From: Lachnospiraceae bacterium
Lineage (GTDB): Bacteria; Bacillota; Clostridia; Lachnospirales; Lachnospiraceae
DNA length: 33,786 bases
Assembly: GCA_021205565.1 (NCBI GenBank)
Contig: JAJPXG010000018.1
Coordinates: 8,372-42,157 of the forward strand
Direction of reading: 5' to 3'
Both the position numbers and the translations under genes were made by a program. Positions 25,961 to 33,673 of this stretch are shown piece by piece; the first letter of the stretch is position 1, and every line of letters starts with the position of its first letter. Under the pieces are notes generated by a model that worked only from the letters and a program-made list of their open reading frames with translations, ran no database searches and was not told where the DNA came from.

Positions 25961-26008
25961 GTAATAAAAACGCCTCCGGAAGTTTCCTCCCGGAGGCGTT
26001 TTTATTAC
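25961..26008. terminator. Strong hairpin terminator, potentially bidirectional
   Basis: A perfect 19-bp inverted repeat (25961-25979 and 25990-26008) has a 10-base spacer and a core of CGCCTCCGG/CCGGAGGCG. Both strands have T-rich outer arms, so it can stop transcripts from either side. It mainly serves the ABC exporter operon ending at 26023. Confidence 0.92.
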
Positions 26009-26022
26009 ATGATTTATTTGCC

Positions 26023-27927
26023 CTACTGTGTCACCTGATTGCCTGTATACAGCTGGTAATACTTGCCCTTCTGCGCAATCAGCTCGTCGTGGCTGCCGCG
26101 CTCGATGATGCGGCCCATCTCCAGTACCATGATACAGTCGGAGTTTTTGATCGTGGACAGCCTGTGCGCGATGACAAAGGTCGTCCTGCCGGCCATCAGA
26201 CGGTCCATGCCTTCCTGCACCAGACGCTCGGTTCTGGTATCGATGGAGGAGGTCGCCTCGTCCAGGATCAGCGCCGGCGGATTGGCCACAGCCGCTCGCG
26301 CGATGGCTAAAAGCTGTCTCTGGCCCTGGGACAGATTGCTGCCGTCGCCTGTCAGCATGGTATTGTAGCCGTCAGGCAGTCGGTCGATGAAGAAATCCGC
26401 ACGCGCCAGCTTCGCGGCCTCGATGCACTCCGCGTCAGTGGCGTCCAGCTTACCATAACGGATGTTATCCATAACGGTGCCGGTGAACAGGTGCGTATCC
26501 TGCAGCACCATGCCCAGGGAACGGCGCAGATCGCCCTTTTTGATCTTGTTGATGTTGATACCGTCGTAACGGATCTTGCCGTCCTGAATATCGTAGAAAC
26601 GGTTGATCAGGTTGGTGATAGTGGTCTTGCCGGCGCCGGTAGAACCGACAAAGGCGATCTTCTGCCCCGGTTCGGCGTAAAGCACGATATCGTGCAGCAC
26701 CATCTTATCGTCCGTATAACCGAAGTCCACATGATCCATCACCAGGTCGCCCTGTAAGAGCTGATAGGTGGTGGTGTCCGTGTCCTTATGATAATGCTTC
26801 CAAGCCCAGGTACCGGTATGCTCCTTCACCTCAATCACCTGACCCACATTATTGACGCGGGCATTGCACAGGCCTACATAACCATCGTCAACCTCCGGCT
26901 CGGCATCCAGCAGATTGAAAATACGCTCCGCGCCGGCCATGGCCATGATGATGGAGTTCATCTGCATGGACACCTGGTTGATCGGCTGCCCCAGACTCTT
27001 CACCAGCTGCAGGAAGGTCACCAGCGTTCCCAGCGTTACACCCGCGAAACCGCCGCCCACAATTACCAGCATGCCGCCGATAGTCGCGCAAAGCACATAG
27101 CTTAAATTGGACAGCTGCGCATTCACCGGTCCCAGCATATTGGAAAAGGCGTTTGCCTTGGTGGCGTTCACCCGCAGCTCCTCGTTCAGCTCATCAAATT
27201 TCTCGATAGCCTTGTCCTCATGGCAGAAGACCTTGACGACCTTCTGGCCGGTCATCATCTCCTCAATGTAGCCGTTTAAGACACCCAACGCCTTTTGCTG
27301 GCGCGTGAAATACATACCGCTTCGTTTGGTCAGAATCCGGACGGAAACCAGCATTACACATACCATCAGCAACGCAATGCATGTCAACGGCAGACTCAAC
27401 ACAATCATGCTCACTACAGTTCCCATGATCGTAACGCTGCTGTTTAAAATCTGCGGGAGTGCCTGGCTGATCAGCTGCCGCAGCGTATCAATATCGTTGG
27501 TGTACACAGACATGATATCGCCGTGCGCATGCGTGTCGAAGTATTTGATCGGCAGGCTTTCCATGTTATTGAACAGCTTGATACGCATATTTCTGAGCGT
27601 CCCCTGCGTCACGTAGATCATCAGGCGGTTATAGGTAAAGCTGCAGACCACGCCCAGCAGGTAGACAAGCGCCACGCTGATCAGGGCTGTTAACAGGCCG
27701 CTGAAATCCGGATTGTCCATTCCTAATAACGGTGTAATATAATCATCAATCAGGGAGCGGATAAACAAAGTTCCCCGAAGGCTTGCCAGCGCGGATCCCA
27801 GAATACAGACCACCACGACAATCAGATGGACCTTGTATTCTTCCAGCAGCACCTTAAAAATTCTCGTCAGGAGTTCTCCCATGCTTTTTTCTGTCTTCGG
27901 TCTTGCTCCTATCTGTTGTCTAGGCAT
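26023..27927 (-). CDS. ABC exporter half-transporter, catalytically complete subunit
   Basis: The 634-residue protein fuses an N-terminal six-helix exporter domain (about 30-335) to a C-terminal ATPase domain. Walker A GSTGAGKTT starts at residue 428; the signature is LSQGQRQLL, and Walker B LILDEATSSID has the catalytic Glu557. A linker insertion of about 40 residues, with VNNVGQVIEVKEHTG, lies between the two domains. It starts two bases after the partner gene, with GGAGG nine bases before the ATG. Such pairs form heterodimeric exporters of drugs, lipids or peptides (BmrCD and LmrCD type); the substrate cannot be read from sequence. Confidence 0.93.
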   Translation of the reverse strand: MPRQQIGARPKTEKSMGELLTRIFKVLLEEYKVHLIVVVVCILGSALASLRGTLFIRSLIDDYITPLLGMDNPDFSGLLTALISVALVYLLGVVCSFTYNRLMIYVTQGTLRNMRIKLFNNMESLPIKYFDTHAHGDIMSVYTNDIDTLRQLISQALPQILNSSVTIMGTVVSMIVLSLPLTCIALLMVCVMLVSVRILTKRSGMYFTRQQKALGVLNGYIEEMMTGQKVVKVFCHEDKAIEKFDELNEELRVNATKANAFSNMLGPVNAQLSNLSYVLCATIGGMLVIVGGGFAGVTLGTLVTFLQLVKSLGQPINQVSMQMNSIIMAMAGAERIFNLLDAEPEVDDGYVGLCNARVNNVGQVIEVKEHTGTWAWKHYHKDTDTTTYQLLQGDLVMDHVDFGYTDDKMVLHDIVLYAEPGQKIAFVGSTGAGKTTITNLINRFYDIQDGKIRYDGININKIKKGDLRRSLGMVLQDTHLFTGTVMDNIRYGKLDATDAECIEAAKLARADFFIDRLPDGYNTMLTGDGSNLSQGQRQLLAIARAAVANPPALILDEATSSIDTRTERLVQEGMDRLMAGRTTFVIAHRLSTIKNSDCIMVLEMGRIIERGSHDELIAQKGKYYQLYTGNQVTQ

Positions 27928-27929
27928 AA

Positions 27930-29678
27930 TCAGTCACCTCCCACTTCATCGAAGTCGCCGCTTCCCTGGGTCTGGGACTCGTAGATGCTTCTGTATATCT
28001 CATTGTTCTCCATCAGCTCTTCATGTGTACCAAAGCCGTCCACCCGTCCGTCATCCAGGACGATAATTTTATCCGCGTCCTCGATACTGGACACTCTCTG
28101 GGAAATAATGAATTTGGTGGTATTGGGGATCTGCTCCCGGAAGGCTTTGCGGATTTTGGCATCCGTAGCGGTATCCACAGCACTGGTAGAATCATCGAGG
28201 ATCAGAACCTTCGGTTTCTTTAAGAGAGCTCTGGCAATACACAGACGCTGACGCTGACCGCCTGACACGTTGGTGCCGCCCTGCTCGATATGGGTGTTAT
28301 AACCGTCCGGCATTCTCTGGATAAACTCGTCCGCACAGGCCATTTTACAGGCTTCAACGCACTCCTCCTCAGTCGCGTTCTCGTTACCCCAGCGCAGATT
28401 CTCTAAAATAGTGCCGGAGAACAGCTGATTATTCTGGAGTACCACTGAAACCTCGTTTCTGAGAGTCTCCAGATCATAGTCCCTGACATTGTGTCCGCCC
28501 ACCATCACCTTGCCCTGCGTCACGTCGTACAGACGGCTGATCAGGTTGACCAGGCTGGTCTTGCCGGTACCAGTGCCGCCCATGATACCGATGGTCTCCC
28601 CGGCTTTGACATGAATGTCAATATCGAAAAGCACATCCTTGCGGGCCGTCTTATGATAGGAAAAATAAACATGGCTGAAGTCAACGCTTCCGTCCGGCAC
28701 TTCAAAGAACGGATGCGGGGGATTGACCAGATCCGGTTCCTCATTCAATACCTCCGCGATACGCCGCGCGCTCGCGATCGCCATGGAAAGCATGACAAAG
28801 ACCATGGAGAGCATCATCAGGCTCGTCAGCACGCTCATGCAGTACTGCAGCAGACTGGACAGATTACCTGTCGTCATATTGCCGTTCACAATCATGTGTG
28901 CGGATATCCAGGATAGTACCAGCATAACCGAATATATGGTCAGCATCATTGCCGGGTTATTGTAAGCGATGATCTTCTCAGCCTTGACAAACATCTGATA
29001 AATATTCTCCGCAGCGGACTTGAATTTTTTCTTTTCATAGTCCTCACGGACAAACGCCTTCACCACACGGATACCGGTCACATTCTCCTGCACGCTGGCA
29101 TTTAAGTCATCGTACCTGTCAAAGGTCTGGTCAAAATATTTCATGGCCGTCATAGAAAGCACCACCAGAAGCGTTCCCAGAAGGATTGCCGCCACTAAAA
29201 ATGCGCTGGCCACCGCCGGATTGATCATAAAGGAAAGCACCATCGCACAGATCAGGGTGATCGGGGCGCGCAGGCACATCCGCAGCAGCATCTGGTACGC
29301 ATTCTGAATGTTAGTCACATCCGTGGTCAGCCTGGTCACCAGACCGGCAGTGGAAAATTTGTCAATATTGGAAAAAGAATAGGTCTGGATTTTGCGGTAC
29401 ATGCCATCCCTCAAATTGGTTCCGAAGCCCATGGCCGCCTGCGCGCCGAAGTGCGCGGACCCCATGCCGCAGCCCAGACTGCCCGCAGCCATCAGAATCA
29501 TCAGGCCGCCATAGAGGAAAATCTTCGTCAGATTTCCCGCCTCAATGCCCTGATCAATGATCGCCGCGGTCACCAGGGGAAGCGCCGTTTCCAGAGCCAC
29601 TTCACCGATGGTACATAGAGCAGTGATAAGCGAAACTGTTTTATACTGCCCTATGTACTTTACAAGTGTTTTAAGCAT
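27930..29678 (-). CDS. ABC exporter half-transporter, degenerate-site subunit
   Basis: The protein is about 582 residues, with six membrane helices (about 15-310) and an ATPase domain. Walker A is GGTGTGKTS and the signature VSGGQRQRL. Walker B reads LILDDSTSAVD, with Asp496 in place of the catalytic Glu. This substitution is characteristic of one half of asymmetric heterodimeric exporters, where only one of two ATP sites is fully active. The partner downstream keeps the Glu. The start at the ATG at 29678 follows GGGAGG; a start 12 codons upstream is less likely. It is the first gene of the exporter operon, with a promoter at 29761-29789. Confidence 0.93.
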   Translation of the reverse strand: MLKTLVKYIGQYKTVSLITALCTIGEVALETALPLVTAAIIDQGIEAGNLTKIFLYGGLMILMAAGSLGCGMGSAHFGAQAAMGFGTNLRDGMYRKIQTYSFSNIDKFSTAGLVTRLTTDVTNIQNAYQMLLRMCLRAPITLICAMVLSFMINPAVASAFLVAAILLGTLLVVLSMTAMKYFDQTFDRYDDLNASVQENVTGIRVVKAFVREDYEKKKFKSAAENIYQMFVKAEKIIAYNNPAMMLTIYSVMLVLSWISAHMIVNGNMTTGNLSSLLQYCMSVLTSLMMLSMVFVMLSMAIASARRIAEVLNEEPDLVNPPHPFFEVPDGSVDFSHVYFSYHKTARKDVLFDIDIHVKAGETIGIMGGTGTGKTSLVNLISRLYDVTQGKVMVGGHNVRDYDLETLRNEVSVVLQNNQLFSGTILENLRWGNENATEEECVEACKMACADEFIQRMPDGYNTHIEQGGTNVSGGQRQRLCIARALLKKPKVLILDDSTSAVDTATDAKIRKAFREQIPNTTKFIISQRVSSIEDADKIIVLDDGRVDGFGTHEELMENNEIYRSIYESQTQGSGDFDEVGGD

Positions 29679-29760
29679 ATGTATTCCTCCCTGTAAAGTT
29701 ATTCCCATGAGCAACAGACCGGACAGCCGTCCCGCATGGAAATTTTATTTTCTGGTGTTT

Positions 29761-29789
29761 ATTCTATGCTATCTTTGTGATGAAATCAA
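29761..29789 (-). promoter_or_regulatory. Promoter of the ABC exporter operon
   Basis: TTGATT (29784-29789) and TAGAAT (29761-29766) are 17 bases apart on the minus strand, 83 bases before the ATG. Just upstream, CTTTAT and ATAAAG (within 29795-29818) form an AT-rich dyad that could be a regulator site. Confidence 0.6.
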
Positions 29790-29860
29790 TAGAGGCTTTA
29801 TGAATTTTTTATAAAGTCAATCGCTTGCGATTAAATTGGAATACATTTGCAAAAGGGTCA

Positions 29861-30050
29861 TGGATAAATATAAACTGCTTCGCTCATGCTGCGCGGGACA
29901 TTCCGATGAGCCCATGGGCGTGACAATCGTGTTCGGGTGAGGCCTCCACGATTGTCAATTGCCCAGCATGCAACGGAACTGCCGGTGGCAGTTTCGTTGT
30001 AGGTCTCATCTCCATCGCGTAAAAATCGTTCAGCAGTTTATATTTATCCA
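29861..30050. repeat. 190-bp element bounded by a perfect 19-bp inverted repeat
   Basis: The gap 29679-30196 has no credible gene; besides the exporter promoter it holds this element. Its ends, 29861-29879 and 30032-30050, are perfect 19-bp reverse complements starting TGGATAAATATAAACTGCT. Inside are nested short pairings CGCG/CGCG (29892-29895, 30016-30019) and GATGAG/CTCATC (29905-29910, 30005-30010). Two hairpins follow: TGACAATCGTG/CACGATTGTCA (29921-29931, 29947-29957) and a 13-bp pair with one G-U and a three-base loop (29971-29983, 29987-29999). The layout fits a multi-branched structured RNA or a palindromic mobile unit. Outside the ends, TTTGCA (29846-29851) and TGCAAA (30059-30064) are also complementary. 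A weak minus-strand promoter (TTGTAT, 16 bases, TATATT; 30073-30100) could transcribe it. Confidence 0.75.
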
Positions 30051-30122
30051 CTCTGTTATGCAAAGTCCTTCAAATATAATCGTAAAGCTGATTGATACAA
30101 TTAAAAATATTCACTGAATGTA

Positions 30123-30162
30123 AAAGACAGATTCAAAACATGATTGTCCTGAACCTGTCTTT
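30123..30162 (-). terminator. Probable terminator of the feo operon
   Basis: AAAGACAG with CTGTCTTT form an 8-bp stem, continued by four pairs after one mismatch (30123-30135 and 30150-30162). The following T run is short. It lies 35 bases past the stop of the small Cys-rich gene. Confidence 0.6.
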
Positions 30163-30196
30163 AAATTACATATGAATTTCACATATAAACTTCTGG

Positions 30197-30349
30197 TTAT
30201 TTCTGCTTCACACTCGAACAACCGCCACAGCTTGCGCAGCCGTGGCTGCACCCGGCGCAGCCCTTGCCGGATTTTTTATCCTTCCAGATGCTGCGGACTG
30301 CCAGCGCTACGATGACAAGGAGTATGAGTCCGACAATGTCATTTCCCAT
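30197..30349 (-). CDS. FeoB-associated Cys-rich membrane protein
   Basis: A 50-residue protein begins MGNDIVGLILLVIVALAV, a single membrane segment (4-20), followed by IWKDKKSGKG and a Cys-rich tail with CAGC, GCASCGGC and five cysteines in all (31, 34, 38, 41, 44). This layout matches the small FeoB-associated family found after feoB in Firmicutes. Its start overlaps the feoB stop by one base (TAATG), so the two are translationally coupled. The cysteines suggest metal handling near FeoB or interaction with it; the exact role in iron uptake is not established. Confidence 0.88.
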   Translation of the reverse strand: MGNDIVGLILLVIVALAVRSIWKDKKSGKGCAGCSHGCASCGGCSSVKQK

Positions 30350-32862
30350 TATGCTTTCGCCGTTCCTTTCACAACCGCCTTTTTGCCTTCATGATCGGGC
30401 ATGGGGCGGAACAACAGATACACAAAGCCGACAATCAGTGCGATAGCGACGACGGTAAAGATGCCGAATCCGCACTCGCCCGTGAACAGGCCCATAATTC
30501 TGTAAACAACCAGAGAGACGCAGTAGGCCAGGCCGCACTGATATCCGATGGCAATCCAGAACCACTTCATATTATTCATCTCCCGTTTGATGGCGCCCAT
30601 GGCCGCAAAGCAGGGTGCGCACAGAAGATTAAATAACAGGAAGGAATAACCAACCGCTGTGGTGGAACCGTTGGAAGCAAAGGCCGCCGCCATGTTCTCC
30701 CAGACGCTGCCTTCGCCGTTCGCGTAAAGGATGCCCAGGGTACCGACGATATTTTCCTTCGCCACCAGGCCGGTGATGGAAGCCACAGCCGCCTGCCAGT
30801 TGCCCCAGCCCTGCGGAATAAAGATCCAGGCGATGGCGTTGCCGATCGCAGCCAGGATGCTGTAGTCGATCTCATCCTCCGCCAGCATCCTGAAGCCATC
30901 CTCCGCGAAGCCAAAGTAAGTAGTGAACCAGACCACGATGGTGGACAGGGTGATGATGGTGCCGGCCTTCTTGATGAAGGACCAGCCGCGCTCCCAGGTG
31001 CTTCTTAAGATTGCGCCGAGTGTAGGCAGGTGGTAGGCCGGCAGCTCCATAACAAACGGAGCCGGATCACCGGCGAAGAGCCTGGTTTTCTTTAAAATAA
31101 CTCCGGAGCAGATCACTGCCGCCACTCCCATGAAATAAGCGCCGGTTGCGATAAAGGGATTGCCGCCTAAAAGGGCACCCACAATCATCGCGATGAACGG
31201 CACCTTCGCGCCGCAGGGGATGAAGGTGGTGGTCATGATGGTCATCTTGCGGTCTTTATCACTCTCGATGGTACGGCTGGCCATGATACCCGGCACGCCG
31301 CAGCCCATGCTCACGAGCATCGGGATGAAGGACTTGCCGGAGAGGCCGAACCTGCGGAAAATCCGGTCCAGGATGAAGGCGATACGGGCCATATAGCCGC
31401 AGTATTCCAGAATGGCAAGTAAGAAGAACAGCACCAGCATCTGCGGTACAAAGCCTAACACCGCGCCAAGGCCGGCGACAATGCCGTCAAGAATCAGGCC
31501 GCGCAGCCATGCCGCGTCGCAGTGCAATACATCCAACAGACTCTCAATCGCTGCCGGAATACTGGGCACGAAAATGCCATAATCCGCCGGATCCGGGGCT
31601 TCATAACCGTAAGCCTCCAGCACTGCTGCTGCTTCGACCAGGTCGTCATAGGAAGCTTCCTCTTCAAGCACTTCCAGTGTTTCCTCGTCCTCTACCTCAT
31701 AAACAATCTCGGTTCCTTCGCTGTACAGAGCGGTCAATTCCATAACCGCTGCTGCCGCTAAGTCCGGATCATACTCATCCGCTTCTTCGTCGATTGCTTC
31801 CAGAATCTCGTCAACGCCCGCGTCTTCGGCAAAGCCGGTCACGATTTCTGCCGCGCCGCCGTACTCCTCCGCGACCTCCTCATAGTCCGCCGTGCCGATA
31901 CCAAAGAGATGGAAGCCGTCACCGAAGAGATTATCATTCGTCCAGTCGGTCGCCGCCGCACCGATGGTGCTCATGGCAATGTAGTAAACCAGGAACATTA
32001 CCACCGCGAAGATCGGCAGTGCCAGAATCCGGTTCGTTACCACGCGGTCAATCTTATCAGAAATCGTCAGCTTTTCTTTATTAGACGCCCTTTTCGCACA
32101 TTTGTCAATAATAGATGAAATATAAGTGTAGCGCTCGCCGGTGATCACGCTCTCCGCGTCATCATCAAAGGCGTCCTCCACCGCTTTGATTTCTGCGGAG
32201 ACATCCGGCACCTTCGTCATCTGCGCCGCAATCTTTTCATCCCCTTCTAAAAGCTTTAAGGCAAAGAAGCGCTTCTGTCCCTGCGTGACATCACTTCCCA
32301 GCTTCGCCTCGATGGAGCTTAACGCGTCCTCGACCTTTTTATCAAAGGTATGTACCACCTTCTGCGGTACGCCGGCCTTTGCCGCCTCCACCGCCAATTC
32401 GGCTGCCTCGGTCACGCCGGTACCCTTCAACGCGGAGATTTCCACCGCTTTGCAGCCCATCTGCTGTGCCAGCTTATCCACATAAATCTGATCGTCGGAT
32501 TTCTCCACCAGATCCATCATGTTGACTGCCATCACCACCGGAATGCCCAGCTCTAAAAGCTGCGTAGTCAGATAAAGGTTACGCTCCAGGTTCGTGCCGT
32601 CGATAATATTTAAAATCGCGTCCGGACGCTCGCCGATCAGATAATTTCTGGCCACCACTTCCTCCAGCGTATAAGGAGAAAGAGAATAAATACCGGGAAG
32701 GTCCATAATGGTCACATCAGAATGTCCCTTCAGTTTGCCTTCCTTTTTTTCTACGGTTACGCCGGGCCAGTTTCCCACGTACTGGTTGGAACCGGTCAGT
32801 GCGTTGAACAATGTCGTTTTCCCGCTGTTCGGGTTTCCGGCAAGTGCAATTTTGATTGCCAT
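30349..32862 (-). CDS. feoB: Ferrous iron transporter FeoB
   Basis: The 837-residue protein has an N-terminal G domain: GNPNSGKTT (9-17), the WPGVTVE switch, DLPG (54-57) and NMMD (114-117). A helical GDI-like region and a polytopic membrane part with the gate regions follow. Conserved membrane motifs include LEYCGYMAR, MGCGVPGIMASRTI and PCGAKVPF. FeoB imports Fe(II), controlled by nucleotide binding. Residues about 306-425 hold a strongly acidic insertion between the first and second membrane segments, expected outside the membrane. AGGAGG lies five bases before the ATG. It is downstream of two feoA genes and upstream of the Cys-rich partner, which marks a complete feo operon. Confidence 0.97.
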   Translation of the reverse strand: MAIKIALAGNPNSGKTTLFNALTGSNQYVGNWPGVTVEKKEGKLKGHSDVTIMDLPGIYSLSPYTLEEVVARNYLIGERPDAILNIIDGTNLERNLYLTTQLLELGIPVVMAVNMMDLVEKSDDQIYVDKLAQQMGCKAVEISALKGTGVTEAAELAVEAAKAGVPQKVVHTFDKKVEDALSSIEAKLGSDVTQGQKRFFALKLLEGDEKIAAQMTKVPDVSAEIKAVEDAFDDDAESVITGERYTYISSIIDKCAKRASNKEKLTISDKIDRVVTNRILALPIFAVVMFLVYYIAMSTIGAAATDWTNDNLFGDGFHLFGIGTADYEEVAEEYGGAAEIVTGFAEDAGVDEILEAIDEEADEYDPDLAAAAVMELTALYSEGTEIVYEVEDEETLEVLEEEASYDDLVEAAAVLEAYGYEAPDPADYGIFVPSIPAAIESLLDVLHCDAAWLRGLILDGIVAGLGAVLGFVPQMLVLFFLLAILEYCGYMARIAFILDRIFRRFGLSGKSFIPMLVSMGCGVPGIMASRTIESDKDRKMTIMTTTFIPCGAKVPFIAMIVGALLGGNPFIATGAYFMGVAAVICSGVILKKTRLFAGDPAPFVMELPAYHLPTLGAILRSTWERGWSFIKKAGTIITLSTIVVWFTTYFGFAEDGFRMLAEDEIDYSILAAIGNAIAWIFIPQGWGNWQAAVASITGLVAKENIVGTLGILYANGEGSVWENMAAAFASNGSTTAVGYSFLLFNLLCAPCFAAMGAIKREMNNMKWFWIAIGYQCGLAYCVSLVVYRIMGLFTGECGFGIFTVVAIALIVGFVYLLFRPMPDHEGKKAVVKGTAKA

Positions 32863-33042
32863 GATTTCCTCCTCTGAGTTATATTAACCTAACCCACTCT
32901 TTTAAAAATAAGCTGCTCTCCGCAGCCTGCAAAGGCATTTCTTCGCCGCTCAACTGTTCAGTATTTCACTTTGTCAATAAGAATTTCAACACTCATTTTC
33001 AATTCTCAGATCCAGCTTCTGCAGCATCCCTCGTAAAATGCT

Positions 33043-33264
33043 CTACTCCACCTCGATCATCTGCGCATCTTCTTTTCTGAGTGACAGCTCGTAGCCGCGC
33101 ACAGTAACCTCCACAGGATCGCCCAAAGGGGCAACCTTACGCACATAAACCTGCGCGCCCTTCGTGATGCCCATATCCATGATACGGCGTTTAATCGCTC
33201 CGGTGCCGTTTAATTTCACAACGGTTACGGTGCTTCCAACCGGTACCTCCTTCAATGTCTGCAT
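33043..33264 (-). CDS. feoA: FeoA-family protein (second in operon)
   Basis: The 73-residue protein has the SH3-like FeoA fold: LKEVPVGSTVTVVKLNG, then IKRRIMDMGITKGAQVYV and the final strands VTVRGYELSLRKEDAQMIEV. FeoA is a small cytoplasmic partner required for FeoB activity, thought to act on its G domain. AAGGAG precedes the ATG. It differs markedly from the first feoA copy, so it is not a recent duplicate. A 180-base gap separates it from feoB. That gap contains a short dyad GTTA-ATA-TAAC near the feoB start; no gene is visible in it. Confidence 0.92.
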   Translation of the reverse strand: MQTLKEVPVGSTVTVVKLNGTGAIKRRIMDMGITKGAQVYVRKVAPLGDPVEVTVRGYELSLRKEDAQMIEVE

Positions 33265-33370
33265 GCTCTTCTCCTTCCTCTTTCAAACCGCCTCAAAGCC
33301 TTTGGATCGATCTTAAGGCCACCGGGCACAATCAGTCAGTCTGCTCACACCCTCATCGGGATCAGTAAAT

Positions 33371-33586
33371 TCACGCCACGAGAATCTTACTCGCCAGCCC
33401 TCTGTCTAACGCGATCCGGGTGCCCTTGACCAGAAGAATCATGCCGCCCGCGTTCCCGCCGACCACTTTTACCTCGGCTCCCGGTGTAAAGCCCATGTCC
33501 TCTAAGTGTCTTACCACCTCATCCTTGCCATGGATACTGGCCACCGTGCGCTTCTCTCCCACGCTCATCAATGCCAAAGCCATCAT
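33371..33586 (-). CDS. feoA: FeoA-family protein (first in operon)
   Basis: The 71-residue FeoA-like protein has an MMALALMSVGEKRTVASIHG start, the central VVRHLEDMGFTPGAEVKVV and the end GTRIALDRGLASKILV. AAAGGAGG precedes two adjacent ATG codons at 33586 and 33583, either of which may be used. It is the promoter-proximal gene of the feo operon, 106 bases ahead of the second feoA. Two FeoA proteins with one FeoB are common in Clostridia; whether both bind FeoB is not known from sequence. Confidence 0.92.
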   Translation of the reverse strand: MMALALMSVGEKRTVASIHGKDEVVRHLEDMGFTPGAEVKVVGGNAGGMILLVKGTRIALDRGLASKILVA

Positions 33587-33636
33587 GTTTCCTCCTTTGT
33601 CAGTTGTTAAGCAAAACTAACTTTATTTTCACCTTG

Positions 33637-33673
33637 ATTATATGCAGAAAGTTAGTCAATGTCAACTAACTTT
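33637..33673 (-). promoter_or_regulatory. feo operon promoter with overlapping metal-regulator-like operator
   Basis: A perfect sigma-A promoter lies on the minus strand: TTGACA (33660-33665), 17 bases, TATAAT (33637-33642). A perfect 9-bp dyad AAAGTTAGT-N8-ACTAACTTT (33648-33656 and 33665-33673) overlaps the -35 and the spacer. A further half-site ACTAACTTT lies at 33616-33624, just past the start point. The placement fits repression. The half-site recalls DtxR/IdeR/MntR-type iron or manganese operators; the actual regulator is inferred only. Confidence 0.78.

Noticed and set aside
29861-30050. Interpretation of the 190-bp element as 6S RNA or a retron RNA
   Set aside because: 6S RNA is a single rod with a central bubble, whereas this element has two separate inner hairpins. 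No reverse transcriptase gene is adjacent for a retron.
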